Below are positions 13,486-16,082 of a stretch of DNA of 16,082 nt, one piece after another; within the stretch, counting starts at the first letter, position 1; the number at the start of each line of letters is the position of its first letter. Under the pieces are notes generated by a model that was given only the letters and a program-made list of their open reading frames with translations, was not told the origin of the DNA and searched no databases. Source of the stretch: Cyanobacteria bacterium RUI128 (lineage in GTDB: Bacteria; Cyanobacteriota; Vampirovibrionia; Gastranaerophilales; Gastranaerophilaceae); assembly GCA_024695725.1 (NCBI GenBank), contig JAILHQ010000083.1, positions 1 through 16,082 of the forward strand. The letters run 5' to 3'. A program made the translations under genes and the position numbers.

Positions 13486-14133
13486 TCACTCTACCGAAAA
13501 TCCGCATTTCCCCCTTGCCTCATTGATTGGAATAGCGAACCCTATCCCGATATTAGAAGTGTTGTTATCCGGGTTATAAATCGCCTGATTTATTCCGATG
13601 ACCTCGCCCGATGTATTCAACAGGGGCCCGCCTGACGAGCCGGGGTTGATGGCGGCATCTGTCTGTATCTTGTTCCGTTTGGTATCTATCCTTGACACTA
13701 TCCCCTGTGTAAGCGTTCCGCTGAACCCGAACGGGTTGCCTATCGCAAGCACCTTCTGTCCGACCTTCACGGTTGAGGAGTTGCCTAAAGTTATTGTTTT
13801 GAGTGGTTTTTCTGCAGAAATTTTCAGCAGGGTAAGATCGTTACCCAGTTTCTTTATCACTTGTGCTTTATAGCTCACACCGTCAGAGGTCGTGACCCTG
13901 ATGTTATCACTGTTTAATATGACGTGTGAACTCGTCAGAATTACCCCATCTGCGTTTACGATACACCCCGAACCACTCGAAGTCCCGTCAGAAACTTTTG
14001 CATCAATAGCCACAATAGCGGGGTTGATTTTTTCGTAAACGTTTATGTTCGTAAGCTCGTCTCTGTCGTACGGATATACAGGCAGAATCGATATGTTTAT
14101 AACAAGTATGGCTAATATAATCAGTTTTTTCAT
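13486..14133 (-). CDS. HtrA/DegP-like trypsin-fold serine protease, PDZ-less, with 3' end running into repeat DNA
   Basis: This is a periplasmic or surface-exposed protease of the S1C family. The 215-aa product has a signal peptide (MKKLIILAILVINISILPV) and a complete triad: H70 in TSSHVI, D99 in GNDLTLLKI and S167 in NPGSSGGPLLN. IGNPFGFSGTLTQGIVS and GIGFAIPIN are standard HtrA motifs. It has no PDZ domain. The family's protease domain normally goes on for a helix after GFAIPIN, but here RGKCGFSVE and a stop follow, in sequence that looks like neighbouring repeats (GAAGCGAAGCGG just past the stop). A 3' truncation is therefore likely; whether it remains active is open. The gene is visibly richer in G+C than its neighbours. 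A GAGAGG Shine-Dalgarno (14141-14146, minus strand) supports the start. It is the only minus-strand gene, transcribed toward the secretion operon. Confidence 0.82.
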   Translation of the reverse strand: MKKLIILAILVINISILPVYPYDRDELTNINVYEKINPAIVAIDAKVSDGTSSGSGCIVNADGVILTSSHVILNSDNIRVTTSDGVSYKAQVIKKLGNDLTLLKISAEKPLKTITLGNSSTVKVGQKVLAIGNPFGFSGTLTQGIVSRIDTKRNKIQTDAAINPGSSGGPLLNTSGEVIGINQAIYNPDNNTSNIGIGFAIPINEARGKCGFSVE

Positions 14134-14142
14134 TTTGTGTCC

Positions 14143-14172
14143 TCTCGTTACTCGGTTTGCTCACAATGACAG
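14143..14172 (-). repeat. REP-like element fragment (TGTCATTGTGAGCAAACCGAG, read on minus strand)
   Basis: CTCGGTTTGCTCACAATGACAG on the + strand is the reverse complement of the TGTCATTSYGAG...-type repeat that recurs several times in 15361-15811. It overlaps the ribosome binding site of the HtrA-like gene, so the repeat forms that gene's 5' leader. Confidence 0.65.
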
Positions 14173-14191
14173 GAAATATAATATTTCATTA

Positions 14192-14263
14192 CTCCTCACC
14201 CGCATAACTACGAAATCAAAGATTTCTTGTTCTGCTCCCTCTCCAAGTCGGAGAGGGTAGGGA
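14192..14263. repeat. CCTCACCCG...CCCTCTCC/GGAGAGGG palindromic repeat
   Basis: CTCCTCACCCG (14192-14202) is followed by a GAAATC/GATTTC hairpin (14212-14217 / 14221-14226) and an 8-bp perfect hairpin CCCTCTCC (14237-14244) / GGAGAGGG (14250-14257), then TAGGGAG. This layout matches a noncoding palindromic repeat type common in intergenic DNA of many bacteria. There is no T-run, so it is probably not a terminator. Confidence 0.65.
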
Positions 14264-14271
14264 GTATCTCT

Positions 14272-14361
14272 TAGTATCATAATATCCTAATATCTAAATA
14301 TCTCAGTATCTTAGTGCCTTATACATTTACCCCTTTACCCCTTTACCCCTACATTTACCCC
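14272..14361. repeat. 8-bp-periodic tandem repeat, copy A (TAGTATCY units passing into TACCCCTT units)
   Basis: Ten consecutive octamers can be read without a phase break from 14272 to 14351: TAGTATCA, TAATATCC, TAATATCT, AAATATCT, CAGTATCT, TAGTGCCT, TATACATT, TACCCCTT, TACCCCTT, TACCCCTA. One more TTTACCCC follows at 14354-14361. The segment 14305-14342 matches copy B (15558-15595) at 37 of 38 positions. The remaining part of the 14134-14534 gap (14362-14439) is AT-rich with nothing recognised. Confidence 0.75.
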
Positions 14362-14439
14362 ATCGTTGATTTACAGTTATATTATTAAGCCAAAAACTCA
14401 ATATTTACATAATCTTTCGGCTATTCATTAACCCTAATC

Positions 14440-14468
14440 TTGTAAATATTACGATTTTAATCTATAAT
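14440..14468 (+). promoter_or_regulatory. Promoter of ycf23
   Basis: TTGTAA (14440-14445), a 17-bp spacer and a consensus TATAAT (14463-14468), 66 nt upstream of the start codon. GGGGTAAA (14469-14476), the reverse complement of the repeat unit TTTACCCC, abuts the -10 and covers the expected start of transcription. Confidence 0.8.
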
Positions 14469-14534
14469 GGGGTAAATTATATAGGTAGGTCGGGTTGTGT
14501 AAATATTGCCCGATAGTAGTAAAGGAGAATTTAA

Positions 14535-15293
14535 ATGTCAAGAATAGATTCATTTAAGCACGCATTAGCTGAACACAGAGCAGTAAAAATTATTTCAGGT
14601 ATTGATAATTTTGACGCAGACAGAGTTAGAAACGTCGTTATCGCAGCAGAACAAGCAGGTGCATCTGCAGTAGATATCTGCGCTGACAGAGAAATTGTTT
14701 CTATGGTTAGAAGTATGACAGATATGCCTATCTTCGTTTCATCAATCAAGCCTCAAGAATTAGCTATGGCTATCGCTCTCGGTGCTGATGCTATCGAATT
14801 GGGTAACTTTGATGCTTTATACAAAAACGGTGTTTCAATGTCTTATCACGAAGTTATGGATCTTGTTCGTGAAACATTGAGTATGATTAACAAGGAAGAT
14901 GTATTCTTCTGCGTTACAATCCCTGGTTCATTAGATGTTAATGAACAAATTAAAATGGCTAGAGAATTAGAATCTTTGGGTATCGACCTTATCCAAACAG
15001 AAGGTCATTACACATCAGACTCTATTCCTTCAGGTGTAAGAGGCTTAATCGAAAGAGCTGAATTGACACTTTCTAACACTATCGAAATTACAAGAAATGT
15101 AGAAATCCCTGTTATGACAGCAACAGGCATTAACCCTACAACAGCAGCTTTGGCATTCGCTTCAGGCGCTTCAGCTATCGGCTGCGGTTCTTGTGTAAAC
15201 AAACTTGATTCAGAAATCTCTATGATTGCTGTTGCAAAGTCACTGGTTGAAATTGCATCACACAATATGCACAGAGTACACGAATTAGTTTAA
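14535..15293 (+). CDS. ycf23: Ycf23 / DUF561 family protein (predicted TIM-barrel)
   Basis: The 252-aa protein matches the Ycf23/DUF561 family of cyanobacteria and plastids from end to end: ALAEHRAVKIISGIDNFD near the start, GASAVDICADREIV, the strand PIFVSSIKPQELAMAIALGA, AIELGNFDALY, VTIPGSLDVNEQIKMAREL, DLIQTEGHYTS, GLIERAELTLSNT, IPVMTATGIN and ASAIGCGSCVNKL. The regular strand-helix alternation with Gly-rich C-terminal phosphate-type loops (ATGIN, GCGSCVN) fits a (beta/alpha)8 barrel binding a phosphorylated ligand; the reaction is not established. Strong Shine-Dalgarno AAAGGAG (14521-14527), consensus promoter and terminator mark it as a well-expressed single-gene unit. It is also the main taxonomic clue to the cyanobacterial phylum. 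Confidence 0.88.
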   Translation: MSRIDSFKHALAEHRAVKIISGIDNFDADRVRNVVIAAEQAGASAVDICADREIVSMVRSMTDMPIFVSSIKPQELAMAIALGADAIELGNFDALYKNGVSMSYHEVMDLVRETLSMINKEDVFFCVTIPGSLDVNEQIKMARELESLGIDLIQTEGHYTSDSIPSGVRGLIERAELTLSNTIEITRNVEIPVMTATGINPTTAALAFASGASAIGCGSCVNKLDSEISMIAVAKSLVEIASHNMHRVHELV

Positions 15294-15310
15294 TAATAAT
15301 CGGTTAATAT

Positions 15311-15344
15311 AAAGTGCGCTGACTACGGTTAGCGCATTTTTTTT
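15311..15344 (+). terminator. Rho-independent terminator of ycf23
   Basis: TGCGCTGAC (15315-15323), tetraloop TACG, and GTTAGCGCA (15328-15336) form a 9-bp stem with one wobble, with AAA before and eight T (15337-15344) after. Confidence 0.92.
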
Positions 15345-15360
15345 GTAGTTATTACTCCTC

Positions 15361-15495
15361 TGTCATTCTGAGGAGCGTAGCGACGTAAGAATTCAGTTAT
15401 TAAATGGAAAATTATTTTATAGCCTGACGGCTATGGATATATAGAATAATCATCGGCTGGATTGCTACGCTCCCGTTGGTCGCTCGCAATGACAG
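15361..15495. repeat. BIME/MITE-like composite: two inverted REP units around a central hairpin (135 bp)
   Basis: The left arm 15361-15394 (TGTCATTCTGAGGAGCGTAG..., ending AAGAATTC) and the right arm 15457-15495 (whose reverse complement starts CTGTCATTGCGAGCGACC and ends GCAATCCAG) are inverted copies of one REP type. Between them lie nested arms ATTATT (15411-15416) / AATAAT (15445-15450) and ATAGCC (15419-15424) / GGCTAT (15429-15434). The layout of terminal inverted repeats with a palindromic core fits a bacterial interspersed mosaic element or a non-autonomous miniature mobile element. There is no coding potential. Confidence 0.65.
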
Positions 15496-15499
15496 GAAA

Positions 15500-15530
15500 A
15501 GATTCTTCGGGCTTCGCCCTCTGAATGACG
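15500..15530 (-). repeat. REP-like unit with GGGCTTCGCCC hairpin
   Basis: Read on the minus strand it begins CGTCATTCAGAGGGCGAAGC and ends GAAGAATCT, a 31-bp member of the TGTCATT...AATC family. GGGC/GCCC (15509-15512 / 15516-15519) forms a tight hairpin. It lies only 4 nt after the composite element. Confidence 0.6.
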
Positions 15531-15540
15531 AAGGCTCTCT

Positions 15541-15606
15541 TAGTATCCTAGTGCCCTAGTATCTTAGTGCATTATACATTTACCCCTTTACCCCTGTATT
15601 TACCCC
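15541..15606. repeat. 8-bp-periodic tandem repeat, copy B
   Basis: Seven in-phase octamers run from 15541 to 15596: TAGTATCC, TAGTGCCC, TAGTATCT, TAGTGCAT, TATACATT, TACCCCTT, TACCCCTG. A further TTTACCCC follows at 15599-15606. The order of unit types is the same as in copy A (14272-14361). Confidence 0.75.
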
Positions 15607-15640
15607 TGTCATTGCGAGCCCGAAGGGCGTGGCAATCCAG
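15607..15640 (+). repeat. REP-like unit, complete short form
   Basis: TGTCATTGCGAGCCCGAAGG... ending GTGGCAATCCAG, 34 bp with both conserved ends. It directly abuts the TTTACCCC run of copy B. Another TTTACCCC follows at 15650-15657. Confidence 0.65.
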
Positions 15641-15658
15641 CTGATTACATTTACCCCT

Positions 15659-15811
15659 CTGGATTCTTACGTCCTCGCTTCAATACCTACTGTGCCTCGC
15701 GTTAAACGGAACCGCTCACACTCCCGCCGGAAGCCGTCACTTCCGTCGAGTCGTGTTTCGACTTTCGCAATATCGTTGCTCATTCCTCTGCTCGGCTTGC
15801 TCAGAATGACA
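15659..15811 (-). repeat. REP-like element with expanded core (153 bp)
   Basis: Read on the minus strand it starts TGTCATTCTGAGCAAGCCGA (15811 end) and finishes GACGTAAGAATCCAG (15659 end), the same termini as the 34-bp unit, but with a ~120-bp GC-richer core between them. TTTACCCC (15821-15828) follows. Open frames crossing this region on both strands look like chance. It completes the repeat-packed 15345-15835 gap. Confidence 0.5.
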
Positions 15812-15835
15812 TTATATATATTTACCCCATCCCGC

Positions 15836-15864
15836 TTGAAAAAGTCAAAAACATAGTCTATAAT
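15836..15864 (+). promoter_or_regulatory. Promoter of the flavin reductase gene
   Basis: TTGAAA (15836-15841), a 17-bp spacer and a consensus TATAAT (15859-15864), 36 nt before the ATG. It begins just after the last repeat unit (TTTACCCCATCCCGC). Confidence 0.8.
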
Positions 15865-15900
15865 GTACATGTGTTTACGGTTTTCTGTAAAGGATAATAT

Positions 15901-16082
15901 ATGTGTAAAAAGGTTCTGATTTTGGCTGGAAGCCCGCGTAAAAACGGTAATTCCGATACACTTTGTGATGCCTTTATGAAGGGCGCTCAAGAATCCGGTC
16001 ACGAAGTAGAAAAAATATTCATCGCTTCAAAAAATATCGGCTTCTGCCACGGCTGCAATTTCTGTCAGCGAAACAACGGTGT
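15901..16082 (+). CDS. NAD(P)H-dependent FMN reductase / flavodoxin-like oxidoreductase (3' truncated by window edge)
   Basis: Only the first 60 codons are in the window. They begin MCKKVLILAGSPRKNGNSDT, the strand and phosphate-binding loop (GSPRKNGNS, residues 10-18) that grips FMN in the NADPH-dependent FMN reductase / iron-sulfur flavoprotein group, then the helix LCDAFMKGAQESGHEVE and a Cys-rich GFCHGCNFCQ (CxxCxxC). That Cys cluster occurs in many anaerobe flavoproteins of this family, some of which use it for an Fe-S cluster, so the protein may be a redox enzyme of anaerobic metabolism. The Shine-Dalgarno AAAGGA (15889-15894) is 6 nt from the ATG, and its own promoter precedes it. The substrate cannot be told. 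Confidence 0.85.
   Translation, partial: MCKKVLILAGSPRKNGNSDTLCDAFMKGAQESGHEVEKIFIASKNIGFCHGCNFCQRNNG

Noticed and set aside
14237..14257. CCCTCTCC/GGAGAGGG hairpin as a terminator
   Set aside because: No T-run follows on either strand, and it fits a known type of palindromic intergenic repeat.
13329..14361. Could the repeat clusters be a CRISPR array?
   Set aside because: Units are 8 bp in tandem or 30-150 bp palindromic elements in both orientations, with no regular repeat-spacer alternation and no cas genes.
15629..15856. Plus-strand open frame of 75 codons in the repeat region
   Set aside because: It lies wholly within REP-like elements and TTTACCCC units, with no Shine-Dalgarno and Ser/Arg/Leu-rich translation typical of repeat DNA.
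15667..16002. Minus-strand open frame of 111 codons across the repeat region and the flavin reductase start
   Set aside because: It covers REP-like DNA and then the antisense of a recognisable gene, has no ribosome binding site, and its product (SSQNQNLFTHILSFTENRK) resembles nothing; a chance frame in GC-richer repeat DNA.

Overview
The window reads as a chromosome segment of an AT-rich, Gram-negative-type bacterium. The best guess is a non-photosynthetic relative of cyanobacteria (Gastranaerophilales / Vampirovibrionia, 'Melainabacteria'). Supporting points are: a gene for the Ycf23/DUF561 family, which is otherwise typical of cyanobacteria and plastids; outer-membrane machinery (an autotransporter beta-barrel C-terminus, a TolC-family protein, a type I secretion system); and a small protein with an N-terminal 'NNQSFG' motif that I associate with short proteins of this group. 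The taxonomic call is inference and rests mostly on Ycf23.

Layout. (1) 1-163: the last 53 codons of an autotransporter-like outer-membrane protein. (2) 364-7259: a classic fatty-acid/phospholipid block on the + strand, in the order small unknown ORF, yceD (DUF177), rpmF, plsX, fabH, fabD, fabG, acpP, fabF. A weak terminator lies after fabH, a strong one between acpP and fabF, and a strong one after fabF. Internal regulatory DNA sits before fabG (a 10-bp dyad) and before acpP (a promoter). (3) 7497-12851: a type I secretion operon of a TolC-like outer-membrane protein, a HlyB-type ABC exporter with a C39-like domain lacking the catalytic Cys, a 96-aa unknown protein and a short HlyD-type adaptor, closed by a strong terminator. 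No RTX-type substrate is present. (4) 12943-13251: a ~100-aa unknown ORF with its own terminator. (5) 13486-14133, minus strand: a PDZ-less HtrA/DegP-like protease whose 3' end runs into repeat DNA. (6) 14535-15293: ycf23 with a textbook promoter and terminator. (7) 15901-end: the start of a flavodoxin-like NAD(P)H-dependent FMN reductase.

The striking part is the intergenic DNA, especially 13316-13485, 14134-14430 and 15361-15830. It is packed with several repeat families: an 8-bp-periodic tandem repeat that changes from TAGTATCY-type to TACCCCTT-type units; REP/BIME-like elements with conserved TGTCATT...AATCCAG ends; a CCCTCTCC/GGAGAGGG hairpin element; and a 16-mer (GTCTTGGATTATTCGG) followed each time by a nested stem-loop. 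A 19-bp piece of this repeat DNA also occurs inside the coding sequence of the ABC exporter, in its low-complexity N-terminal extension. Other oddities are a ribosomal protein L32 more than twice its usual length with a histone-H1-like tail, a PlsX with an insert of about 24 residues, and a lysine-rich stretch in the TolC homologue.
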